Below, in pieces: positions 7,951 to 14,438 of a stretch of 14,438 bases of DNA. The notes under the pieces were generated by a model. That model was not told the origin of the DNA. It made no database searches and was given only the letters and a program-made list of their open reading frames with translations. The translations under genes and the position numbers were made by a program. Position 1 is the first letter of the stretch, and every line of letters begins with the position of its first letter. This DNA is from Prevotella sp. UBA5387 (lineage in GTDB: Bacteria; Bacteroidota; Bacteroidia; Bacteroidales; Bacteroidaceae), in NCBI GenBank assembly GCA_002407775.1, contig DHOP01000049.1, positions 1,316 to 15,753 on the forward strand. The letters are read 5' to 3'.

Positions 7951-9453
7951 ATGACAATGAAAAAATATATATTGAGCTTGCCAATCCTGCTACTAGGATT
8001 TGTATTGTTTGTAGCTTGCTCCGATAACAACTATACTGAACTTGACAAAGGTAACACCGAGCTAAAGCTTACAACAAACCATAATGATCTCACCCTCAAT
8101 GAGATCGATCATGCTTCCGATGCCATGGAACTAACCTGGACATCTGGCACAAACTATGGCACTGGAAATCGTATCACATACTCCTTGGAGTTGGCTGAGA
8201 GCGGCACTAACTTTGCCACTCCTTTCACCCTTATTGACAATGCCACTCAGACTTACTCATGGAAAGCCAGTACAGAACAGCTTAATAAGTTGCTTCATGA
8301 TACTTACGGCGAAAAGAGTGATGGTATGTATCAGCTGGATGCCCGTATCACGGCACATGTTGCTGGATTAGAAAAAAACATACAGACCTCTCAGACCTCT
8401 TTTAGTGTGAAGGCGTATACCCCAGTGACTACTACACTGTTCATCACGGGAACGGCATCTCCAGGAGGTGCAGATCTTGCTAAGGCCGAAGAGATGACAC
8501 GCACTGATAACGGAACCTTTACTTGGACGGGAAAACTTTCAACGGGAACGGTTAAATTCCTAACCAACCAAGGACAAGAAGTTCCGTCGTACAATAACGA
8601 TGGGAAAGGAGCACTTGTATTACGCAAAACGACCAGTGAGGCAGATAATCTCTTTGATGTTTCCTTGGACCATTACTACAAGGTGGATGTCAATTTGCTA
8701 ACTGGTTCGATCAAGTTTACTCAGACCGAGGGCACTGTTCCTGCTTTTGAAGAACTATATTTCATAGGTAATCCCACAGGCTGGGGATTTGAAAAGATGA
8801 CACGCGATGCCCTTGATCCTTATCTTTTCCGATATGGCCGTCTGATGGACAAAGGTGGAGAATTTAAGTTCGGTACTACATCTGGTAGTTGGGAGAATAT
8901 GTATAAAGCAACAACGGCAAACGCTCCTTACACAGATACAAAAATGGAATTTGTGAAGGGTTTCGACCCTGACAACAAATGGTTTATCAAGGACAACGAA
9001 GTTGGAAAGGCATACAAAATCTGTGTGGATATTCGAGACGGTAAGGAACGTATGATGATGCGTGAGTTCACTCCTTATCCAATGATTTACCTAGTAGGCT
9101 CTGCCGCACCAGGTGGTTGGGATCTTGGCAATGCAACGGCTATGACAGTTGATGCTACCAATCCGTTTGTTTTCACATGGAAGGGTAATCTTGTCGCAGG
9201 CGAGCTAAAGTTGAGTTGTGACAAGCAATCTGACTGGAACGGAGCGTGGTTTATGCCAACAACAAGCAATGCACAGCCAACAGGTAAGCCGGAACAAATG
9301 CTTTTTGTTAATAAGTCCGACGATACTTTTACAGCACAGTATCTCGATATTAACGTAGGTGACATAGACCAAAAATGGAATATTACAGCGTCAGGTGGGT
9401 ACACTATCACTCTCAATCAGTTGACGGAACAAATAACTATCGAAAAAAAATAA
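7951..9453 (+). CDS. SusE/SusF-like surface lipoprotein with three tandem glycan-binding-type modules
   Basis: A SusE-position outer-membrane lipoprotein that probably holds alpha-glucan at the surface. From this ATG the protein has 500 residues; an in-frame ATG two codons later (7957, MKKYIL) is an equally good start. Lipobox FVAC gives C23, followed by SDNN, a partly acidic export-signal-like stretch. Residues about 38-155 are the Ig-like SusE domain (LKLTTNHNDLTLN...MELTWTSG...ITYSLEL). Three related beta modules follow: about 162-258 (LFITGTASPGG), 268-372 (LYFIGNPTGWG) and 378-500 (IYLVGSAAPGGW). An Ig domain plus three modules is the layout of SusF; SusE has two. Modules 2 and 3 keep the conserved Trp after the Gly pair (W278, W390), whereas module 1 has Ala174 there (SPGGADL). 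It is followed after only 5 bases by the GH66 gene. Confidence 0.9.
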   Translation: MTMKKYILSLPILLLGFVLFVACSDNNYTELDKGNTELKLTTNHNDLTLNEIDHASDAMELTWTSGTNYGTGNRITYSLELAESGTNFATPFTLIDNATQTYSWKASTEQLNKLLHDTYGEKSDGMYQLDARITAHVAGLEKNIQTSQTSFSVKAYTPVTTTLFITGTASPGGADLAKAEEMTRTDNGTFTWTGKLSTGTVKFLTNQGQEVPSYNNDGKGALVLRKTTSEADNLFDVSLDHYYKVDVNLLTGSIKFTQTEGTVPAFEELYFIGNPTGWGFEKMTRDALDPYLFRYGRLMDKGGEFKFGTTSGSWENMYKATTANAPYTDTKMEFVKGFDPDNKWFIKDNEVGKAYKICVDIRDGKERMMMREFTPYPMIYLVGSAAPGGWDLGNATAMTVDATNPFVFTWKGNLVAGELKLSCDKQSDWNGAWFMPTTSNAQPTGKPEQMLFVNKSDDTFTAQYLDINVGDIDQKWNITASGGYTITLNQLTEQITIEKK

Positions 9454-9458
9454 GATTC

Positions 9459-11234
9459 ATGAAGCAAAATCTCTTTATTGTACTATCTATGCTTGCAATG
9501 ACCGCATGTGGTCATGACATTACAAAGACGGGCACAACAATAGATAAAATAGATGGAGGAGTAACAAATGTTGTACAAGTAAAGTCGAACCTCTCTCTCG
9601 ACATCTCGACAGACAAGGCGTGTTATCAACCTGGACAAACCGTAACGTTCTCTGTCAATGGAACAATGCCACAAGGGGTTATAGCCCGTTACTCTGCCTC
9701 AGGCGAGAAAGTGAGTGAACATCCTTTGACATCAAACACATGGATGTGGAGTGCACCTGCAAAGGATTTTACTGGCTACATGGTCGAACTTTTTCAAAAA
9801 CAAGATGATGGTTCGGAACTTGTGCTTGGCACAATTGCTGTAGATGTTTCCAGCGACTGGACTAGTTTTCCTCGTTATGGATTTGTAGCTACTTATGACC
9901 AGTCGAAGACCCTTCCGGGAGTAATCGAGAGTGAGATGACTTTCTTGAATCGATGCCACATCAACGGAATCCAATTCTACGACTGGCATAACAAGCACCA
10001 TTGGCCACTTGGAGGAACGAAGGGCAACCTTGACGTCGTTTATAAGGATATAGCCAATAGGGATGTTTACACGTCAGTGATCAAGAAATACATCGATGTG
10101 CAACATAGTTATGGAATGAAAGCTATGTTCTATAATCTATGTTTTGGCGCTTTGAAAGACGCATCTGCGGATGGTGTTAAGGAAGAATGGTACTTGTTCA
10201 AGGATCAGAACCACACTTCCAAGGACGTCTGTCAACTGCCTGATGGTTGGAAGAGTAGCATCTGGCTAGTAGACCCATCAAATCAGGAGTGGCAGCAGTA
10301 TATCGGTCAACGTAATGATGATGTCTATGACAGCTTCAACTTTGATGGGTATCATATTGATCAACTCGGAAGTCGTGGTACTGTTTATACCTATGGTGGA
10401 GGAACAGCCGATCTGCAACGTGGTTATGCCTCGTTCATTGAGGCGATGAAAACTCGGAGACCAGAAAAACGACTTGTCATGAACGCTGTGAGCAGCTTCG
10501 GGGCTTCAACAATCGCAGGAACAGGAAAGACAGACTTTCTCTATAATGAACTGTGGGACTCTGAGGCAGACTTCAGTTCTATCGAGAAAGTGCTCCATGC
10601 AAATTCCTTGTACTCCAATGGCAAGAAGCAGACGGTATTAGCTGCTTACATGAACTATGGTAAATCTGATGGTGAATTCAATACTCCAGGGGTATTATTG
10701 ACTGACGCAGTAATTTTTGCTTTGGGTGGCTCTCATCTGGAACTAGGAGACCACATGCTCTGTCGAGAATATTTCGCAAACAACAGCCTGAAGATGAGCA
10801 ATGCGCTGAAGACAGCCATAGTACACTACTATGACTTTATGACAGCCTATCAAAATTTGTTGCGTGGAGGTGGTGAAACCTTAAGTATTGACCTGACGTC
10901 TTCTGGCAATTCTATCAATGCATGGCCACCAAGAATGAACACCATAACTACGATTGCCAAGAAAGTGGATAACCGCAATGTCATTCACTTAATTAACTTC
11001 CTCGATGCCGATAATCTAAGTTGGCGTGATATGAATGGAACTATGCCCGAGCCAAGACTCAAGCAATCACTATCGATGAAACTGAAGGCTTCAGAAAAGG
11101 TCAATAAGGTTTGGGTTGCCTCACCTGACATACATGGTGGTGCTATGCAGGAACTAACATTTGTTCAGAAAGATGGATTTGTCACATTTACTGTACCATC
11201 ACTTAAATATTGGACAATGATCGTCTTAGAATAA
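9459..11234 (+). CDS. GH66 endo-dextranase, lipoprotein
   Basis: An endo-acting retaining enzyme expected to cut alpha-1,6 links inside dextran and release isomalto-oligosaccharides. The start at ATG 9459 gives 591 residues. The frame is open from 9375, but that would overlap the previous gene and bury the lipoprotein signal, which here reads MKQNLFIVLSMLAMTAC (C17). Residues about 40-130 form an N-terminal beta-sandwich (SLDISTDKACYQPGQTVTFSV), then comes a TIM barrel (FPRYGFVATYD, GIQFYDWHNKHHWP, WLVDPSN) and a C-terminal beta domain. The predicted nucleophile is D301 in FDGYHIDQLG and the predicted acid/base is E364 in LYNELWD; they correspond to the catalytic Asp and Glu of GH66 dextranases. 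There is no large CBM35-type insertion as found in cycloisomaltooligosaccharide glucanotransferases, so hydrolysis is favoured over cyclisation. It is the last gene of the operon. The lipid anchor fits a surface site, but the residues after Cys (GHDITK) are not strongly acidic, so the side of the membrane is uncertain. Confidence 0.92.
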   Translation: MKQNLFIVLSMLAMTACGHDITKTGTTIDKIDGGVTNVVQVKSNLSLDISTDKACYQPGQTVTFSVNGTMPQGVIARYSASGEKVSEHPLTSNTWMWSAPAKDFTGYMVELFQKQDDGSELVLGTIAVDVSSDWTSFPRYGFVATYDQSKTLPGVIESEMTFLNRCHINGIQFYDWHNKHHWPLGGTKGNLDVVYKDIANRDVYTSVIKKYIDVQHSYGMKAMFYNLCFGALKDASADGVKEEWYLFKDQNHTSKDVCQLPDGWKSSIWLVDPSNQEWQQYIGQRNDDVYDSFNFDGYHIDQLGSRGTVYTYGGGTADLQRGYASFIEAMKTRRPEKRLVMNAVSSFGASTIAGTGKTDFLYNELWDSEADFSSIEKVLHANSLYSNGKKQTVLAAYMNYGKSDGEFNTPGVLLTDAVIFALGGSHLELGDHMLCREYFANNSLKMSNALKTAIVHYYDFMTAYQNLLRGGGETLSIDLTSSGNSINAWPPRMNTITTIAKKVDNRNVIHLINFLDADNLSWRDMNGTMPEPRLKQSLSMKLKASEKVNKVWVASPDIHGGAMQELTFVQKDGFVTFTVPSLKYWTMIVLE

Positions 11235-11257
11235 GTGGAAAAAAATCACTAGTAATT

Positions 11258-11303
11258 AATTCCCTCCGACAATGACTTTTGGCCATTTCGGAGGGAATTG
11301 TTT
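11258..11303 (+). terminator. Strong hairpin terminator of the glycan operon
   Basis: AATTCCCTCCGA at 11258-11269 and TCGGAGGGAATT at 11288-11299 are a perfect 12-base inverted repeat. Inside it AATG (11271-11274) can pair with CATT (11284-11287), with one bulged C, making a 16-pair stem around a 9-base loop. The 3' side runs into GTTTGTT, a modest T-tract. It sits 23 bases after the GH66 stop and separates the operon from the regulator gene. Confidence 0.85.
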
Positions 11304-11383
11304 GTTATACATGCTGGTTTGAACCCATACATTAAGGACTTCATTTTTCAGTATTTTTGTTAGGTATTTCTCCTTTATTGTTT

Positions 11384-11391
11384 TATCTTTG
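11384..11391 (+). promoter_or_regulatory. Promoter of the regulator gene, -7 element TATCTTTG
   Basis: TATCTTTG at 11384-11391 is an exact match to the Bacteroidetes -7 consensus TAnnTTTG. A TTTG at 11356-11359 could be the -33 element, but the spacer of 24 bases is longer than the usual 19-21. The predicted start near 11398 leaves a leader of under 20 bases before the ATG at 11415. The site lies after the operon terminator, so the regulator is probably transcribed on its own. Confidence 0.6.
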
Positions 11392-11414
11392 CAATATCCA
11401 ATACAACAAAGATA

Positions 11415-13025
11415 ATGATCAGGTTGCTTTTGTCTATTCTCTTCATGGCTGTCACAGTGATAGAAACGCATGCAAGTAGTAGCGACACGCTTCTAGAAAG
11501 TCTTGATCATGTCATAGGGTATCGCTCCCAATACATATCAAAGAAGCAGGAAGAACTTAATGCGCTGAACAAAGCGGTCAAGAGTTCGTCCGACGATGAG
11601 GCACTTTACAGTGCGTTAGGAAAAATCGGCGATGCCTATAAGACTTTCGATATTGACTCTACATTATATTTCTCAAAACGAAAGCTGGCAGTTGCAAAAC
11701 GTATCGGAAAGCCATACTACATTGATGATGCTCGAATGAATATGGCAGAAGCCATGGGAATCATTGGCATGTATAAAGAGGCCTTAGAACTGATGGCTCA
11801 AATTGATACTCGACATTTGAAAGTTTGGCAGATTCCCTATTATTATCATGTCTACAAGAGAATATTTGATCTTCTGTGCGACACCAGTTACTACCCAACA
11901 TCCAAAAAGTATTATAGTAGGCTGGCATCACAATACCGGGATAGTTTACTGACCATACTTCCTGATTCAGACTTCGTTCATTTTATTTTATTGACGGACA
12001 AATACAATGTAACTGGACAATACAACAAAACGATACAAGTCATTCGTTCTATATATCCCATTTTTAAGGGTGATCTACACAATACTGCTCTGATGGAATA
12101 CACATATGCACAAGCTTATCTAGGTCTTGGCAACATAGAGAAGCAGAAGCAACATCTCACGCTTTCTGCTATCTGTGATATGAAAACAGGAGTAAGGGAG
12201 TACGCTTCGCTTCGCAAGCTTGCTGTCATCCTTTACAAAGAGGGTGATGTGAATAGAGCTTACAATTATCTAACACTGTGCATGGATGATGCTTTCGCTT
12301 GCAAGTCAAGATGGCGTATCTTTGAAGTACAACAGATGTTTCCCATCATTAACGAAGCGTATCATCAAAAGCTCAACCACCAGCGACATGTTATCATCCT
12401 GACTTTGGTGCTCATTAGTGTCTTGTCAATATTCTTACTTCTCGCGCTTCTTCACATTCGCAGGCAAATGCACAAGGTCTCAAAATCCCGCCTTGAAGTA
12501 CAGGAAGCCAATCGACAGTTGAGAGCTATCAATCAGGCATTAGCGGAAAACTCACTCATCAAAGAAGAGTATATCGGACATTATATCAGTATGTGTTCGA
12601 TATATATTGGGAAGATAGAGAAATATCGGAAACATCTATTCAATATTGCAACTAAGAAAAATATAAATGATGTTGTGGACGAGCTACGCTCCACACAGAT
12701 TATTGAGGATGAATTGGCAGGATTCTATGTGAACTTCGACGAGAATTTCCTTAAACTATTTCCGAACTTCGTAGAAGAATTCAATAAGCTTTTAGTACCA
12801 GAGGGTCAAATTCATCTTAAAATAGATGAGAAATTGAACACTGAACTTAGAATTTTTGCACTTATTCGATTAGGGATAACCAATAGTCAAAAGATCGCAA
12901 ATTTCCTTCGCTATTCTGTTACGACCATATACAATTATCGCGTCAAGATGCGGAATCTATCTGCAGTAAAAAGAGATGATTTTGAAGACGATGTGAAGAA
13001 AATCGGACAAGTAAGCGAGCAATAA
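11415..13025 (+). CDS. DUF6377-type membrane-anchored transcriptional regulator
   Basis: A putative one-protein sensor-regulator of the adjacent PUL, 536 residues. It starts with a signal sequence (residues 1 to about 20, MIRLLLSILFMAVTVIETHA). A helical region with TPR-like repeats follows (about 60-300, with pairs such as ALYSALGKIGDAYKTFD and YTYAQAYLGLGNIEKQKQHL). One membrane helix spans about 325-347 (HVIILTLVLISVLSIFLLLAL), followed by a coiled coil (about 350-380, LEVQEANRQLRAINQALAEN). Near the C-terminus is a LuxR-like helix-turn-helix (about 474-515) with LRIFALIRLGITNSQKIANF and a recognition-helix-like VTTIYNYRVKMRN. The predicted topology is a periplasmic TPR sensor with a cytoplasmic DNA-binding domain. 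It has no kinase, receiver or AraC domain, so it is not a hybrid two-component regulator or a SusR homologue by architecture. Proteins of this family often sit beside susC/susD pairs. Its target and ligand are inferred from position only. Confidence 0.85.
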   Translation: MIRLLLSILFMAVTVIETHASSSDTLLESLDHVIGYRSQYISKKQEELNALNKAVKSSSDDEALYSALGKIGDAYKTFDIDSTLYFSKRKLAVAKRIGKPYYIDDARMNMAEAMGIIGMYKEALELMAQIDTRHLKVWQIPYYYHVYKRIFDLLCDTSYYPTSKKYYSRLASQYRDSLLTILPDSDFVHFILLTDKYNVTGQYNKTIQVIRSIYPIFKGDLHNTALMEYTYAQAYLGLGNIEKQKQHLTLSAICDMKTGVREYASLRKLAVILYKEGDVNRAYNYLTLCMDDAFACKSRWRIFEVQQMFPIINEAYHQKLNHQRHVIILTLVLISVLSIFLLLALLHIRRQMHKVSKSRLEVQEANRQLRAINQALAENSLIKEEYIGHYISMCSIYIGKIEKYRKHLFNIATKKNINDVVDELRSTQIIEDELAGFYVNFDENFLKLFPNFVEEFNKLLVPEGQIHLKIDEKLNTELRIFALIRLGITNSQKIANFLRYSVTTIYNYRVKMRNLSAVKRDDFEDDVKKIGQVSEQ

Positions 13026-13250
13026 TTATAATCAATTCTATAGTTTATTTAATGGGAGGAACAACAATTCCCAAGGAATAGTGCTACGGTGATTGGAAAT
13101 ATAATGTGAACCCCAAGAAGGAATGAATTTCAGATTCGCTGTGGTCTGTAGCGTTGGTTACTCAAAAGTCTGTCGGTCAAAGAGGCGAATTGTCCAATGA
13201 GCAATGTAGGTGTCGTTATCGTTGTGGGTATAGAAAAATATCAAAAATAG
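13026..13250. other. Gap with no intact gene; possibly eroded upstream part of the kinase
   Basis: No intact gene is seen between the regulator and the kinase remnant. In the reading phase of the first recognisable kinase segment there is an in-frame TAG at 13248-13250. Upstream translation in that phase (for example NVGVVIVVGIEKYQK) does not show a histidine phospho-acceptor box that I can recognise. It is probably eroded or rearranged sequence. Confidence 0.4.
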
Positions 13251-13708
13251 TCATATGTGTCCATATCGAATCCAAAACCGTTTGATGCGACTCCATTCTT
13301 TAAGCGGATTGCGGAGATTTCCAAACGTTATTAAAACATGGGTGGAAAATAACCATTGATGTTACACCCCATGACTTGTTGATCTATGCTGATAAGGGTC
13401 TTTTCATTCGAGTAGTGAGCAATTTTTTGGAGAATGCGTCAGAAGCAACTGGTGAGGACGGACACATTACAATCAATGCCTGTATTGATGATCATGAAGC
13501 CATTATCATAGACATCAGCAATGACGGTCAACTGATTCCCGATGATGTCGCCGCCCATATCTTCATTCCATTCTTCACAACAAAGAAGGAAGGTAGCGGC
13601 ATTGGCCTGCCCATCTCTCGCCAGATTATGCGAATAAGCAATGGGGCTCTCATCTTGCTATCTGACAAAGAACGAGGAATCGCTACCTTCAGGATGATAT
13701 TCTATTAG
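13251..13708 (+). pseudogene. Sensor histidine kinase, C-terminal remnant with frameshift
   Basis: The readable part encodes a HATPase_c ATP-binding domain. In the frame ending at 13708 are the N box (SNFLENASEAT), the G1 motif with NDG (DISNDGQLIP), the F box (FIPFFTTKK) and G2 (GSGIG, then LPISRQIM). Upstream, kinase-like sequence continues: ISNPKPFDATPFFKRIAEIS is in one phase from 13251 to about 13328, while LLKHGWKITIDVTPHD follows in another phase from 13328. This fits loss of one base near 13328; the first phase then meets TAA at 13329-13333. An in-frame TAG at 13248 also precedes the first segment. The H box, input domain and a real start are absent. A short open frame from TTG at 13376 exists but would lack everything needed for autophosphorylation. 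The ancestral protein was probably a membrane or PAS-type sensor kinase. This is a remnant, not a partner for the regulator upstream. Confidence 0.75.
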
Positions 13709-13739
13709 TTTGAGTCTTTATAGATCCTAATTCCAAAAA

Positions 13740-13779
13740 GCCAGTATTTGTTGTTATCATGTGATAACGAGTGACTGGC
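13740..13779. terminator. Two-part inverted repeat between convergent genes, possible bidirectional terminator
   Basis: An inner palindrome GTTATCA (13753-13759) / TGATAAC (13762-13768) lies inside outer arms GCCAGT (13740-13745) / ACTGGC (13774-13779). It sits between the stop of the kinase remnant (+) and the stop of the beta-barrel gene (-), where a shared terminator would be expected. No long T-tract follows on either strand, and the inner loop of two bases is too tight for all seven pairs to form, so a protein-binding palindrome is the alternative. Confidence 0.4.
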
Positions 13780-13793
13780 GTACTCAAGATGTA

Positions 13794-14369
13794 TCACTTG
13801 CCTGTTTTCATGCTACCAGTCTTGGTATCTTCATTATTCAATAACTTCTCAACACTATTGAATTTGCGTCCAAAACTGAAGTTCCATGAAAGTGTAGCTA
13901 CATACAATTGACTGCAATCGCGTAGATACCAACAACTGTTTGAGGTAATATATCTGTTACGTGTCTCCGAAGGGCGACGATAATCGTTCTTACCGGCGAA
14001 TGGGTTTAAGGACATGAGTCCAATTGTGAAATCCTTATGTTTGTAGCGTAACATAAGAATGTGATATGCTTCGCCGCTACTTATAGTCTCACCATATAAT
14101 GATTTCTCTTGATTCTGCACTTGGAAGAGTGCCATCCAATTTTTGTACATGGCTGATGCCTCAAGACGATAATACCAATTGGTAAATGTATGATGGTAAG
14201 TAAGTCCTTTGCTATCATAATAGTTCACTCCTGTTGTAAGAGAGATATTTAAAATATCTTTGATTGGTCCCACTTTTAATTCAAGTTGAGGATTGAACTT
14301 TTGCCAGCTTTTCTGATTAGCTACGGTGTGAATAAAGTGATTGTCTATGAGGTAGATGTTTTCCATCAT
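13794..14369 (-). pseudogene. Outer-membrane beta-barrel (TonB-receptor-like) protein, C-terminal remnant
   Basis: The 191-residue reading frame is made of alternating beta-strand sequence (LELKVGPIKDILNISLTTGVNYYDS, YRLEASAMYKNWMALFQVQN, LYVATLSWNFSFGRKFNSVE) and ends in a short polar tail (NNEDTKTGSMKTGK). This is typical of the C-terminus of the Bacteroidetes outer-membrane beta-barrel family whose full proteins run to about 700-900 residues with a carboxypeptidase-regulatory-like N-terminus and plug. There is no signal peptide. The frame continues upstream of the ATG only as far as WGNP and a few residues more, then meets a stop at 14397-14399, so the protein is broken close to the window edge by a frameshift or truncation. 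The rest of the gene may lie beyond the window in another phase. It is convergent with the kinase remnant. Family call is likely; broken status is likely but depends on sequence beyond the edge. Confidence 0.65.
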
Positions 14370-14438
14370 AGGATTACCCCAGTTCGGGATAAGAATTCAG
14401 CAATAAAGTTAGTTTAGAAGTTGGTAATCACGCTATTA

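Larger units (their letters stand above)
1194..11303 (+). other. Polysaccharide utilisation locus, probable alpha-1,6-glucan (dextran) operon
   Basis: Five genes on one strand (GH97, SusC-like, SusD-like, SusE/F-like, GH66) are separated by 42, 12, 22 and 5 bases, and no promoter or hairpin is visible between them. One strong hairpin follows the last gene. This is the normal layout of a single PUL transcript. The GH66 gives the substrate clue (alpha-1,6-glucan), and SusB-type GH97 enzymes can complete the hydrolysis of isomalto-oligosaccharides. Substrate is inferred from enzyme families. Confidence 0.85.

Noticed and set aside
9087..9416. 109-codon - strand frame inside the SusE/F-like gene
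   Set aside because: Antisense to a well-supported gene, with no protein-like features.
9459..11234. Cycloisomaltooligosaccharide glucanotransferase instead of dextranase
   Set aside because: Those GH66 enzymes carry a CBM35-type insertion in the catalytic barrel. The 591-residue length here leaves no room for one. Some cyclising side activity cannot be excluded.
13376..13708. Small intact ATPase or anti-sigma-factor kinase
   Set aside because: It would start at TTG, and kinase-like sequence continues upstream of it in the same phase and then in a shifted phase, so a remnant of a longer kinase explains it better.

Overview
The window looks like chromosome from a gut- or mouth-type Bacteroidales bacterium, most likely Prevotella/Segatella or a close relative. 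The reasons are a complete SusC/SusD polysaccharide utilisation locus (PUL), a GH97 enzyme very close to Bacteroides SusB, a DUF6377-type regulator, TAnnTTTG promoter elements, A-rich leaders in place of clear Shine-Dalgarno sites, and moderate GC. Genus is an inference; no rRNA or tRNA lies in the window.

Layout: (1) 2-193 is the C-terminal end of an IS4-type (DUF4372-like) transposase running in from the left edge. (2) 194-1193 is a 1-kb AT-rich non-coding stretch with several inverted repeats and a promoter-like element near 1041. (3) 1194-11234 is a five-gene, same-strand operon with gaps of 42, 12, 22 and 5 bases: GH97 alpha-glucosidase (SusB type), SusC-like TonB-dependent transporter, SusD-like lipoprotein, SusE/SusF-like lipoprotein with three glycan-binding-type modules, and a GH66 dextranase-type lipoprotein. 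A strong hairpin at 11258-11299 closes the operon. (4) 11415-13025 encodes a membrane-anchored regulator (signal sequence, TPR-like region, one membrane helix, coiled coil, C-terminal helix-turn-helix) behind its own TAnnTTTG element. (5) 13026-14438 is a decay zone: a frameshifted C-terminal remnant of a sensor histidine kinase on + and, convergent to it, the C-terminal part of an outer-membrane beta-barrel protein on -, with a two-part inverted repeat between them.

How the genes probably work together: the GH66 lipoprotein cuts alpha-1,6-glucan (dextran-like) chains internally. SusD and the SusE/F-like protein hold glucan and oligosaccharides at the cell surface, and the SusC-like transporter imports isomalto-oligosaccharides. 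The periplasmic GH97 enzyme then releases glucose from chain ends. The regulator next door is the likely sensor and activator. The layout resembles the Bacteroides thetaiotaomicron dextran PUL (GH66, SusE-position lipoprotein, SusD, SusC, regulator), but a SusB-type GH97 stands where that locus has a GH31, and the regulator lies downstream of the enzymes. Substrate and regulation are inferred from families and context, not shown directly by the sequence.
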